A stretch of 8,458 nt of DNA, taken from an uncultured Oscillospiraceae bacterium (GTDB lineage Bacteria; Bacillota_A; Clostridia; Oscillospirales; Oscillospiraceae). The notes under the pieces were generated by a model. That model was not told the origin of the DNA and searched no databases. It saw only the letters and a list, made by a program, of their open reading frames with translations. The stretch covers positions 1 through 8,458 of the forward strand of contig CALWWO010000148.1 of NCBI GenBank assembly GCA_944385265.1. Reading direction: 5' to 3'. Below, piece after piece: positions 1-6,559 of the stretch (position 1 is the stretch's first letter; each line of letters starts with the position of its first letter). A program made the translations under genes and the position numbers.

Positions 1-19
1 AGAATTGATAATGCTTTTG

Positions 20-40
20 TATAATGTTACCATATATAAT
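20..40 (+). promoter_or_regulatory. Candidate cas3 promoter -10 boxes
   Basis: Two perfect TATAAT hexamers lie upstream of cas3, at 20-25 and 35-40. For the first box the matching -35 element would fall at or beyond the left edge of the window, so it cannot be judged. It would give a start near 32 and a leader of about 36 bases. For the second box the -35 region (about 12-17) is poor. A TTGATA at 5-10 is badly spaced for either box (9 and 24 bases). The DNA is very AT-rich, so chance matches are likely; the position just before the ribosome binding site is the main support. Confidence 0.4.
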
Positions 41-52
41 AGAACAATAACT

Positions 53-58
53 GGAGGG
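53..58 (+). promoter_or_regulatory. Ribosome binding site that fixes the cas3 start
   Basis: GGAGGG at 53-58 lies 9 bases before the in-frame ATG at 68. The frame stays open upstream to a TTG at 5, but that codon has no visible ribosome binding site, and the extra 21 residues do not resemble a Cas3 N-terminus. The ATG at 63 is in another frame. This favours 68 as the start. Confidence 0.75.
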
Positions 59-67
59 ATACATGAT

Positions 68-2266
68 ATGAGTATAACCTATTATGCAAAATCTGCCGAT
101 GAGGATGGTCATCAGGAGACTAATCACGATCATCTTGAAAAGGTAGCAAATCTCGCTCAAATTTTCGGAGCGGAGATAAATATGCCTTCCGAAGCATATA
201 TGTGCGGTATAATGCACGACTTTGGAAAATACGGGCAGCGCTTTCAAAATGTGCTGAACAAAACGGAGAGCAGCATTGATCACGCTATATGCGGCGCGGT
301 GTATTTGTCCGTAAAAATAGTTCCAAGAAGAAGCGCATATCGTCTTGTGGCGGTCATAGTAGCCGCCCATCACAGCGGTCTTCGCTCTTTTGAGGATCTT
401 AAACAGGAAATGACCGATATATTCAAAGGGAACGGGTCGTGTATCAGCGGAAACGGAAAAAAAGCCTCTCTTATTGGTCAAACGGACTATGAAACGGCGG
501 AGAGCGTTCTTTTGAGCGAATTCCCTAGTTTTGCTTTCAAAAAGCTGAATAAGTACGGCGACGACTCCCCGACGGCGAAAATGCTGCGCGCCCGCATGCT
601 CCTCTCCTGCCTTGTAGATGCAGACTACACCGTCTCTTCCGGCAAAATAGAGGAATCTGATACGGTGCTTGAGCCTGATCTGCTGCTGCAAAAGCTCTAT
701 TTACATATGGACAAGCTCCGCAAGGCATCAAAATCAAACCGTGAACTTAACCGGCTGCGCGACGATGTATTCCGGCAGTGCGGCGACGCCGGAAACATGG
801 AGCCGGGAATCTTCACATTGACAGCGCCGACCGGAGTCGGTAAAACGATGTCGCTTTTGCACTTTGCTCTAAAGCATTGCGCCGTACATGGCAAACGCCG
901 TATCATTTTGGTGCTTCCGTTTCTTACGCTCACGGAACAGAGCCAGAGGGAGTACGAAAAGCTGATACCGGACATACTGGCAGATCACAGTCAGAGCAGG
1001 CTTTCGGAAGAGCAGCGGGAACTGGCAGCCCGATGGGACTCGCCTTTTATAATCACCACATCCGTTAGATTTTTTGAGAGCCTTTTTGCATACCGTCCGA
1101 AAGACTGCCGCAAGCTTCACAGTATTGCGCAGAGCGTGATAATTTTCGACGAAGCGCAAAGCCTGCCCAAAGAGCTCGCCGCCGCTACCATGAAATCAAT
1201 ATCATCACTGTGTAAAGATTATGGTTGTACCATGGTTTTTTCCACTGCAACTCAGCCGGATTTCGGAGCATTGCCGGAACTTGAAGACTGGCAGCCCAGA
1301 GAGATACTGCCCGATGGCGAAAAACTATATGCAGCGCTGCGGCGCACGCAGCTTCACTGGAAGATAGATACGCCGACGTCGCTTGAAGATATCGCCGGTG
1401 AAATGGCGCGATCCGACAGCGTGTGCGCCATAGTAAATCTACGCCGTCACGCAGCCAAGCTTTTCGAAAGCCTGAAAACGCTATGCCTGCACGACTCCCT
1501 GTTTTTCCTGACGACCGATCTGTGCCCCGGACACAGAAGCAATGTAATAGACGAAATAAAAGCGAGGCTACGCGACGGCAAGCCGTGCCGCGTAGTCGCC
1601 ACACAGTGTATAGAAGCCGGCGTCGACTTGGATTTCAAAACCGTATACAGAGCGCTGGCTCCGCTGGAGGCGATCATTCAAGCGGCTGGGCGCTGCAACC
1701 GCAACGGTCTCGGCACCGGTCATGTGACCGTCTTTATCCCGGAAGACGGCGGCAATATATATCCCGGCGAATCCTACTGGAAGGCTGCCGAAATCGTGAA
1801 AATAATGCATGCCTCCGGCAACGTCGATATTCACGATCCCAAAACGATCAAGGACTATTACCGCCGCCTTTTCTGCGATGCAGAAAGTAAAGGCGAGCTG
1901 ACTAAAGCCATCAAAGGCGAGAACTATGAAGAAGCGGCGGCTGAATATAAGCTGATAAGCAAACAGGGCGTTCAGGTGATCGTCCCATATGATGAAAGCC
2001 TGTTTATGGAGGTATATGAGCAGGCAATGACTGACGGATTGACCCCAGAGCTTATTAGAAAGGCTGCGCCGATAACTGTATCAAGCTACAATGAGGATCT
2101 TGTAAGGCAGCACTGTGAGCAGATACCGTGGCACAGAAAAAGAGCCGGCGATATTTGTGAAAGCGACTTTTATATTCTCGCCTTAGGGCATTGGGACCTT
2201 TACACATCCGACATGGGGCTGAAATTATCGGCGCCGGATCCGAAAGACGATATATTTATGGTATAA
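68..2266 (+). CDS. cas3: CRISPR-associated helicase/nuclease Cas3 (type I-C, HD domain fused)
   Basis: This 732-residue protein is the effector nuclease-helicase recruited by the type I-C surveillance complex to unwind and degrade target DNA. The N-terminal HD nuclease domain shows candidate metal ligands: His20/His22, the His50-Asp51 pair in MHDFGKYG, His101-His102 in AAHHSG and Asp184/Asp186 in LVDADY. The superfamily 2 helicase follows: Walker A APTGVGKT (253-260), motif II DEAQ (361-364), motif III STATQP (392-397), motif V VATQCIEAGVDLDF (510-523) and motif VI QAAGRCNRNG (538-547). All key motifs are present and length is ordinary for the subtype, so the gene looks intact. The start is the ATG at 68, set by GGAGGG at 53-58. 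An AT-rich gap separates it from cas5c, unlike the tight packing downstream, so its expression may be partly independent. Confidence 0.96.
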   Translation: MSITYYAKSADEDGHQETNHDHLEKVANLAQIFGAEINMPSEAYMCGIMHDFGKYGQRFQNVLNKTESSIDHAICGAVYLSVKIVPRRSAYRLVAVIVAAHHSGLRSFEDLKQEMTDIFKGNGSCISGNGKKASLIGQTDYETAESVLLSEFPSFAFKKLNKYGDDSPTAKMLRARMLLSCLVDADYTVSSGKIEESDTVLEPDLLLQKLYLHMDKLRKASKSNRELNRLRDDVFRQCGDAGNMEPGIFTLTAPTGVGKTMSLLHFALKHCAVHGKRRIILVLPFLTLTEQSQREYEKLIPDILADHSQSRLSEEQRELAARWDSPFIITTSVRFFESLFAYRPKDCRKLHSIAQSVIIFDEAQSLPKELAAATMKSISSLCKDYGCTMVFSTATQPDFGALPELEDWQPREILPDGEKLYAALRRTQLHWKIDTPTSLEDIAGEMARSDSVCAIVNLRRHAAKLFESLKTLCLHDSLFFLTTDLCPGHRSNVIDEIKARLRDGKPCRVVATQCIEAGVDLDFKTVYRALAPLEAIIQAAGRCNRNGLGTGHVTVFIPEDGGNIYPGESYWKAAEIVKIMHASGNVDIHDPKTIKDYYRRLFCDAESKGELTKAIKGENYEEAAAEYKLISKQGVQVIVPYDESLFMEVYEQAMTDGLTPELIRKAAPITVSSYNEDLVRQHCEQIPWHRKRAGDICESDFYILALGHWDLYTSDMGLKLSAPDPKDDIFMV

Positions 2267-2281
2267 AATTCTTAAAATGTA

Positions 2282-2310
2282 TTGATTTTACGGTCTTTTT
2301 CAATTACAAT
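2282..2310 (+). promoter_or_regulatory. Candidate promoter for the cas5c-cas2 operon
   Basis: In the gap between cas3 and cas5c, TTGATT (2282-2287) is followed after exactly 17 bases by TACAAT (2305-2310), matching the vegetative sigma factor consensus at 4/6 and 5/6 positions. Transcription would start near 2317, giving about 105 bases of untranslated leader before cas5c. The spacing is ideal, but the region is so AT-rich that chance similarity is possible. I see no convincing terminator after cas3, so read-through from cas3 is also plausible. Confidence 0.35.
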
Positions 2311-2354
2311 ATTATTAATAACCAATTTTAAAGTGCATTTAATTTAAAGCAAAA

Positions 2355-2370
2355 ATAATAATCTTATTAT
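2355..2370 (+). repeat. Small palindrome upstream of cas5c (possible operator)
   Basis: Two perfectly complementary 7-base arms, ATAATAA (2355-2361) and TTATTAT (2364-2370), flank a 2-base centre. The centre is too short for a good RNA hairpin, so if it is functional a dimeric DNA-binding protein is more likely. It lies between the candidate promoter and cas5c. All arm bases are A or T in an AT-rich stretch, so it may be accidental. Apart from this palindrome, the candidate promoter and the cas5c ribosome binding site, I see nothing else in 2267-2421. Confidence 0.3.
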
Positions 2371-2408
2371 AGTTCAGGCTGTGACAGATCTTTCGCAGTC
2401 CGAACAAC

Positions 2409-2414
2409 GGAGGT
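2409..2414 (+). promoter_or_regulatory. Ribosome binding site that fixes the cas5c start
   Basis: GGAGGT at 2409-2414 sits 7 bases before GTG at 2422. An earlier in-frame GTG at 2413 overlaps this site and so cannot be initiated from it. The start at 2422 gives MEIILEVWGDFACFSQ, which fits the start of the Cas5 fold in homologues. Confidence 0.75.
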
Positions 2415-2421
2415 GAAAATT

Positions 2422-3072
2422 GTGGAAATCATTTTAGAGGTATGGGGCGATTTTGCCTGTTTCTCGCAACCAAACGCTAAGGTGGAACGCCTGAGTTATT
2501 CGGTTCCTACTCCCTCTGCTGTCAGAGGGATATATTCAAGTGTCTACTCTAAGCCCAAGGAGTTTTACTGGCAGGTCAAACGCATAGAAGTTTTAAATCC
2601 CATCCGCTACATAAGCTTCAAGCGGAACGAGGTCAAATCCAAAGTTGCTGGCAAACCGATCTTTGCCGACGACGACCGAACCCAACGTCAGACTGTCGCT
2701 TTGAGGGATGTGCGTTACCGCTTTGCCGCCGAAATATGCCCCAGAGAGGAGTTCCCCGGTACTGTGACGCAGCTTTATGAGCAGGCGCTGCGACGTATCA
2801 GAGGCGGTAAGACATTTGTGCAGCCCTCGCTGGGGCTCAAAGAGTTTGTCGCCTATTTTGAAGAGGGCGATGAAAAAAACGGCGCAAAGCCGATCCCTGT
2901 CGACATGGATTTCGGTCTTGTCGTATACGACATTTTTGACCTGCACGACTACAAGCTTCGCAAAAAGGCGCAGCCGCGGCTGTCGCTGTATCACTGCGTC
3001 ATGAAGCAGGGCGTCATCGAGGTCCCGCCTTATGACAGCCCGGAGGTTTTGAAAGGAGGCGCCGTATGCTGA
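2422..3072 (+). CDS. cas5c: Type I-C Cascade subunit and crRNA-processing protein Cas5c (Cas5d)
   Basis: This 216-residue RAMP protein should cap the 5' handle of the crRNA in the surveillance complex. In type I-C it is also the endoribonuclease that cuts the repeat, replacing Cas6, and no cas6 is visible here. Family features include the N-terminal strand EIILEVWGDFACFS, LSYSVPTPSAVRG (24-36), VYSKP with Tyr42 at the place of catalytic Tyr46 of the Bacillus halodurans enzyme, RQTVALRDVRYRFAAEI (89-105) and the LGLKEF segment (137-142). Oddity: the catalytic Lys116-His117 pair of that homologue aligns, by my manual comparison from memory, with Thr116-Gln117. The GTG start at 2422 follows GGAGGT. 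The 3' end overlaps cas8c by 7 bases, indicating translational coupling. Confidence 0.93.
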   Translation: MEIILEVWGDFACFSQPNAKVERLSYSVPTPSAVRGIYSSVYSKPKEFYWQVKRIEVLNPIRYISFKRNEVKSKVAGKPIFADDDRTQRQTVALRDVRYRFAAEICPREEFPGTVTQLYEQALRRIRGGKTFVQPSLGLKEFVAYFEEGDEKNGAKPIPVDMDFGLVVYDIFDLHDYKLRKKAQPRLSLYHCVMKQGVIEVPPYDSPEVLKGGAVC

Positions 3073-4907
3073 GAGCTCTTTATGACTACGCAGTAAGAGA
3101 AAACCTGTTTGTTCCGGCAGGATATGCAAACAAAAACCTGCGCGCCTATATTTCTCTTGCCGCGGACGGCAGATTTCTCGGCATCATGCCGGAAGAGCGG
3201 GAGCAAACTCCATGTCCCGACATAGGGAGTATGGCAAACGGTACAGACAAATGTAACGTGCTGGCTGAAAAACGCAGCATCCTCTTCCCCGGCAAGGAGG
3301 ATCTGAGGCAAAAATACGCTGTGAAAACAGCGTTCTTCTGCAGCGCGATGGAGGACGCCGCAAAGTACGAGTCAAGACTTGCCGTGTGCATAGAAGCCAT
3401 TCAAAACGAGAACGTGTCAGCCGCCGTATCGGCTGAGCTTGACCGCATGAAGATCAGTGAGACAAGCATTATCAGCTTTATGGTGAACGGCGAGTCCATA
3501 CTGGAAATGTCTGGCGTGCAGGCTTGGTGGAGGCAATTTCGAAAACAGTTCATCGCCGGGGGCGATATGAGCATCTGTCTGATCACGGGACAACCTACCG
3601 TTCCCATGAGGACAGTGCCTAAGATACGCGGTCTGTCCGTCGTGGGCGGTCGTTCAACCGGCGACGCGCTCATCTGCTTTGATAAACCGGCGTTTAAATC
3701 ATACGGGCTGGACCAGTCTGCCAACGCGCCGGTGTCGGAGGAAGCTTTTTCCGGAGTGAAAGCCGCTCTTGACGAGCTTTTGAAAGACGCGCCGGCCATT
3801 GCAGGCATGAAATTCGTACACTGGTATGATAAGCCCGTCAAAGAAGCCGACGACACTCTTTCGATGATATTCGGCGCCAATATACCGCTTGAGGACGATG
3901 ATGACGATGACGTTGAGGAAGAAACACCTGCCGTCAATCCCGAAAAGGCGCGGCGTCAAGCTGATGCGCTGATCGAAAGCGTCGAATCCGGAAATATCGT
4001 ACACGCGCTGCCGAACGAGTATTATATCCTGCTGCTCAGCGGCGTAGGCGGACGCGTTATGATCCGCTCGTATCAGCGAGGAAGCTATGAGCAGCTTGAA
4101 CATAATCTTGAGCTCTGGCAGGATGATCTCGCTCTTGTGAACAGCGCCGGGACAGGGCTTATGAAGCCGGCGAAGCTTGCGGCACGGCTTATAAGACTGA
4201 TTCAGAGGCAGAATTCTGATAAAAATATTTTTAAACGCATGTCGGACGAGCTTGCCGGGTTGATGCCGTTCATAATAAACGCCATAATAAACGGCTCGCA
4301 GCTTCCTGACAGTGTGGCGTCAAGGTCTTTAAGCTACATCCGCTCGCAGATGTTCAGCGGCGACGATGACGAAAACCGCCGCAAAACGCCCGATCCATGG
4401 GCGTGCCAATGGCTGAAAGCATGGCTGCGCCGCTGGGAGAGAGCCAAACATAATAAGGAGGAAAATACTATGGAATGTAAGAATGAGCTTACTGCGGCAT
4501 ACAACGATAAACACCCTGAAGCCGCGTATCACTGCGGCGCGTTAGTCGCCGTGTACGGGGCGATACAGGCGACCGCAATGGGCGATGTAAACGCCAGCCT
4601 GATAGACAGGTATTACGCGTCTGCAAGCCAGACTCCAGCGCTGGCGATCGGTCAGATCTCCCGCATATCGAACCACCATATAAGCAAGCTGGAGGGGTCG
4701 CGGAAATATTTTACCGATCTGCTCGACGAAACGGCATGCGCCATAGGGGATGTCATCCCGGCAACGTTGACGCCGGAGCGTCAGGCGTATTTTGCTCTCG
4801 GCTACTATCAGATGTGCGCAAAAATCGAAAAGGAGCGCATAGAACGCAGAAATGCCGCGAAACAGCGCAGGCAGAATGAGCTTGAAAATAACGAGGAGGT
4901 TGAATAA
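3066..4907 (+). CDS. cas8c: Type I-C Cascade large subunit Cas8c (Csd1 family)
   Basis: This 613-residue protein is the large subunit of the type I-C complex, thought to recognise the protospacer-adjacent motif and help load Cas3. It is recognised by its place between cas5c and cas7c, by size, and by Csd1-like segments: ICLITGQPTVPM followed by KIRGL and the SYGLDQSANAPVSEEAF stretch (roughly residues 170-235), then EYYILLLSGVGGRVMIRSY (about 317-335). A run of acidic residues at 276-286, including six consecutive Asp (277-282), looks like a flexible loop. AAGGAGG at 3053-3059 lies 6 bases before the ATG, which overlaps the end of cas5c. The last 145 codons also carry an internal start for Cas11c (Met469). 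The stop is one base before the cas7c ATG. Confidence 0.94.
   Translation: MLRALYDYAVRENLFVPAGYANKNLRAYISLAADGRFLGIMPEEREQTPCPDIGSMANGTDKCNVLAEKRSILFPGKEDLRQKYAVKTAFFCSAMEDAAKYESRLAVCIEAIQNENVSAAVSAELDRMKISETSIISFMVNGESILEMSGVQAWWRQFRKQFIAGGDMSICLITGQPTVPMRTVPKIRGLSVVGGRSTGDALICFDKPAFKSYGLDQSANAPVSEEAFSGVKAALDELLKDAPAIAGMKFVHWYDKPVKEADDTLSMIFGANIPLEDDDDDDVEEETPAVNPEKARRQADALIESVESGNIVHALPNEYYILLLSGVGGRVMIRSYQRGSYEQLEHNLELWQDDLALVNSAGTGLMKPAKLAARLIRLIQRQNSDKNIFKRMSDELAGLMPFIINAIINGSQLPDSVASRSLSYIRSQMFSGDDDENRRKTPDPWACQWLKAWLRRWERAKHNKEENTMECKNELTAAYNDKHPEAAYHCGALVAVYGAIQATAMGDVNASLIDRYYASASQTPALAIGQISRISNHHISKLEGSRKYFTDLLDETACAIGDVIPATLTPERQAYFALGYYQMCAKIEKERIERRNAAKQRRQNELENNEEVE
4455..4461 (+). 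promoter_or_regulatory. Internal ribosome binding site for Cas11c
   Basis: A full AAGGAGG at 4455-4461 lies inside the cas8c coding region, 8 bases before an in-frame ATG at 4470. It has the same seven bases as the site used for cas8c itself (3053-3059). A motif of this strength at ideal spacing is hard to explain by the Cas8c protein sequence alone (Asn-Lys-Glu-Glu), and it matches the known internal translation in type I-C loci. Confidence 0.8.
4470..4907 (+). CDS. cas11c: Type I-C small subunit Cas11c, internally initiated within cas8c
   Basis: This is an in-frame nested gene sharing the cas8c stop and predicted to give a separate 145-residue protein starting MECKNELTAAYNDKHPEAAY. Type I-C systems are known to produce their small subunit Cas11c by internal translation initiation in cas8c; Cas11 copies line the belly of the complex and hold target and non-target strands. 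The sequence looks helical and alanine-rich, with a strongly charged tail of Lys/Arg/Glu (about 119-145), as expected for an all-helical small subunit. The start is supported by AAGGAGG at 4455-4461, 8 bases upstream. It is seen as a signal in DNA; production of the protein is inferred from precedent. Confidence 0.82.
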   Translation: MECKNELTAAYNDKHPEAAYHCGALVAVYGAIQATAMGDVNASLIDRYYASASQTPALAIGQISRISNHHISKLEGSRKYFTDLLDETACAIGDVIPATLTPERQAYFALGYYQMCAKIEKERIERRNAAKQRRQNELENNEEVE

Positions 4908-4908
4908 T

Positions 4909-5904
4909 ATGGCAATCCAGAACAGATACGAATTTATGTACTATGTCGCATGCACGAACGCAAATCCCAACGGCGATCCCGATATGGGCAATACGCCGCG
5001 TATAGACCCACAGACGCTTCAGGGCTTTATCACCGATGTGGCGACGAAGCGCCGCATCCGCAACTATATCGAGACGGCATTTGAGGGGCAGGACGGCATG
5101 AATATCATAGTCCAGCAGTCCACAAACTTGAACCGCCATATCGCCGAGGCAAAGCGCGCCGCCGGGGTTGAAGACTGCGCCAAAACAAAGGAGGCGGTGT
5201 ATGCCGGGCGAAAAAAGGCGTGCGAGCTGTTTTTTGATGTGCGCGCCTTTGGAGCCGTAATGTCTACCGGTCCTAACGCCGGTCAGGTCCGCGGTCCCGT
5301 TCAGATAACATTCGGCAAGAGCCTTGACCCCGTGCTCCCGATGGATATATCGATCACGCGCATGGCAGTGGCGGACGCCATAAAAGACGGTACAGTTGAG
5401 GATTATATGAAAAGCGAAGCCGAAACTCCGGAGGACAAGCTGCGCACAATGGGGCGCAAACAGCTTATCCCGTTCGGTCTATATGAAGTCCGCGGATTTA
5501 TCAGCGCTAATCTTGCGGCAGAGACCGGATTTGACGAGGCAGATCTCAAGGCTTTGTTTGAAGCCATACTTAATATGTACGAGCATGACCATTCAGCCAG
5601 CAAGGGCGAGATATCTGTCGTTTCGCCGCTCGTGATATTCAAGCACATCGGCACCGATTCCGACGAGGCTCAAAGGCAGCGTCAGGCAAAGCTGGGCTGC
5701 GCCCCTGCGCATAAGCTTTTTGAGCTTGTCCATGCGCATAAAAAAGAGGGCGTCGACGTCCCGCGAAGCTATCGGGATTACGATATCAAGGTGGATATCA
5801 GCCATGTACCGGCAGGAGTGGAGATAGGCTTCCAGTCAGACCCGTACGGCGATATCGAATGGGGCAAGCTGCCTGATGGAGAGGATTGGCTCGACGTTGA
5901 ATGA
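4909..5904 (+). CDS. cas7c: Type I-C Cascade backbone subunit Cas7c (Csd2/Csh2 family)
   Basis: This 331-residue RAMP protein should form the repeating backbone that wraps the crRNA spacer. Diagnostic motifs are the near-N-terminal NPNGDPD (19-25) followed by NTPRIDPQTLQGFITDVATK, then FFDVRAFGAVM (108-118), RGPVQITFGKSLDPV (128-142), MGRKQLIPFGLY (181-192) and SPLVIFKHIG (239-248). The ATG at 4909 lies one base after the cas8c stop and 8 bases after GAGGAGGT at 4893-4900. The frame is open further upstream to an ATG at 4852, but that lies inside cas8c and adds residues unlike the family. The protein is somewhat longer than the roughly 280-290 residues I would expect. The extra length appears to lie in the C-terminal part and in loops. 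The end overlaps cas4 by 8 bases. Confidence 0.95.
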   Translation: MAIQNRYEFMYYVACTNANPNGDPDMGNTPRIDPQTLQGFITDVATKRRIRNYIETAFEGQDGMNIIVQQSTNLNRHIAEAKRAAGVEDCAKTKEAVYAGRKKACELFFDVRAFGAVMSTGPNAGQVRGPVQITFGKSLDPVLPMDISITRMAVADAIKDGTVEDYMKSEAETPEDKLRTMGRKQLIPFGLYEVRGFISANLAAETGFDEADLKALFEAILNMYEHDHSASKGEISVVSPLVIFKHIGTDSDEAQRQRQAKLGCAPAHKLFELVHAHKKEGVDVPRSYRDYDIKVDISHVPAGVEIGFQSDPYGDIEWGKLPDGEDWLDVE

Positions 5905-6559
5905 GCATGAATATCTTCCTCTCTCGCTGCTGTCGCAGACAGATTACTGTCTGCGGCGGGCGGCGCTGATCTTAAACGAGCGTATCTGGGTAGAAAATGC
6001 GGACACTGCAAAGGGTCGCGCAGAGCATGGCAGAGTACATAGCCAGCGTGTGGAGCGCCGCGGTAACAGCCTCAAGCTCTATGAATATACTGTATTTTCA
6101 GATCTCATGGGTATTATAGGGAAATGCGACTGCATCGAGGCACAGCGTAATGAGCAGGGCTGCCAGATAAAAGCCGCTGACTTCCCTGTGAGTTTATATC
6201 CGATAGAGTATAAACACGGCTCCGTAAGGAAAGAGAGTTCTTATATGGTCCAGCTATGCGCTCAGGCTATGTGTCTTGAGGAAATGTTTTGTACAAAAAT
6301 CCCCGGCGGAGCGATCTTCTTCATCTCTGCACACAGACGCATGGAGGTGGAATTCACCTCTCAGCTCAGAGAAGAAGTCAAAGAGAGAGCCAAAGCGCTC
6401 AGGAAAATACGGGATGATCAGAATATTCCTCCGGCAAAATACAGCGCCAAATGCAAGCGCTGTTCGATAAAGGAATATTGTATGCCCAAGATCAAGCCTT
6501 CGGCAAAAAATTATTGTCAAAGGCTGATCCTAGAAGCAACGGAGGCGGATATGCTTTGA
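5897..6559 (+). CDS. cas4: CRISPR adaptation nuclease Cas4
   Basis: This 220-residue RecB-like exonuclease carries an iron-sulphur cluster. In type I-C it works with Cas1-Cas2 to trim prespacers and choose those with the correct adjacent motif. The four cluster cysteines appear as Cys18 (SQTDYCLRR) and Cys186, Cys189, Cys195 (KCKRCSIKEYC). Nuclease motifs are His44 (AEHGRVH), Asp78 (GKCDCIE), Glu104 and Lys106 (PIEYKHG) and the Gln119 region (YMVQLCAQAMCLEE). I prefer the TTG at 5897, giving MNEHEYLPLSLL, the usual family N-terminus, with GGAGAGG (5878-5884) 12 bases upstream. The alternative is ATG 5876, seven residues longer, with a weaker upstream site and a longer overlap with cas7c. The stop overlaps the cas1 start by 4 bases. 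Confidence 0.92.
   Translation: MNEHEYLPLSLLSQTDYCLRRAALILNERIWVENADTAKGRAEHGRVHSQRVERRGNSLKLYEYTVFSDLMGIIGKCDCIEAQRNEQGCQIKAADFPVSLYPIEYKHGSVRKESSYMVQLCAQAMCLEEMFCTKIPGGAIFFISAHRRMEVEFTSQLREEVKERAKALRKIRDDQNIPPAKYSAKCKRCSIKEYCMPKIKPSAKNYCQRLILEATEADML

Noticed and set aside
5..67. Upstream extension of cas3 to a TTG at 5
   Set aside because: There is no visible ribosome binding site for it, and the region holds GGAGGG and promoter-like boxes; the ATG at 68 is better supported.
1140..1160. DEAQ in place of a DEAD/DEVH-type helicase motif in Cas3
   Set aside because: The two acidic residues needed for ATP hydrolysis are present, and Gln at the fourth position is common among Cas3 proteins, so it is not evidence of inactivity.
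2379..2387. CTGTGACAG mini-palindrome before cas5c
   Set aside because: It is only 4-base arms around one base, too short to separate from chance.
2413..2421. GTG at 2413 as the cas5c start
   Set aside because: It lies within the ribosome binding site itself; GTG 2422 has correct spacing.
5876..5896. ATG at 5876 as the cas4 start
   Set aside because: It is possible but less likely: poorer upstream site, deeper overlap with cas7c, and seven extra residues before the usual family N-terminus. Kept as an alternative.
6451..6555. N-terminal extension of cas1 from ATG 6451
   Set aside because: This stretch codes for the Cas4 C-terminus including its cysteine cluster; the classic Cas1 N-terminus begins at 6556.
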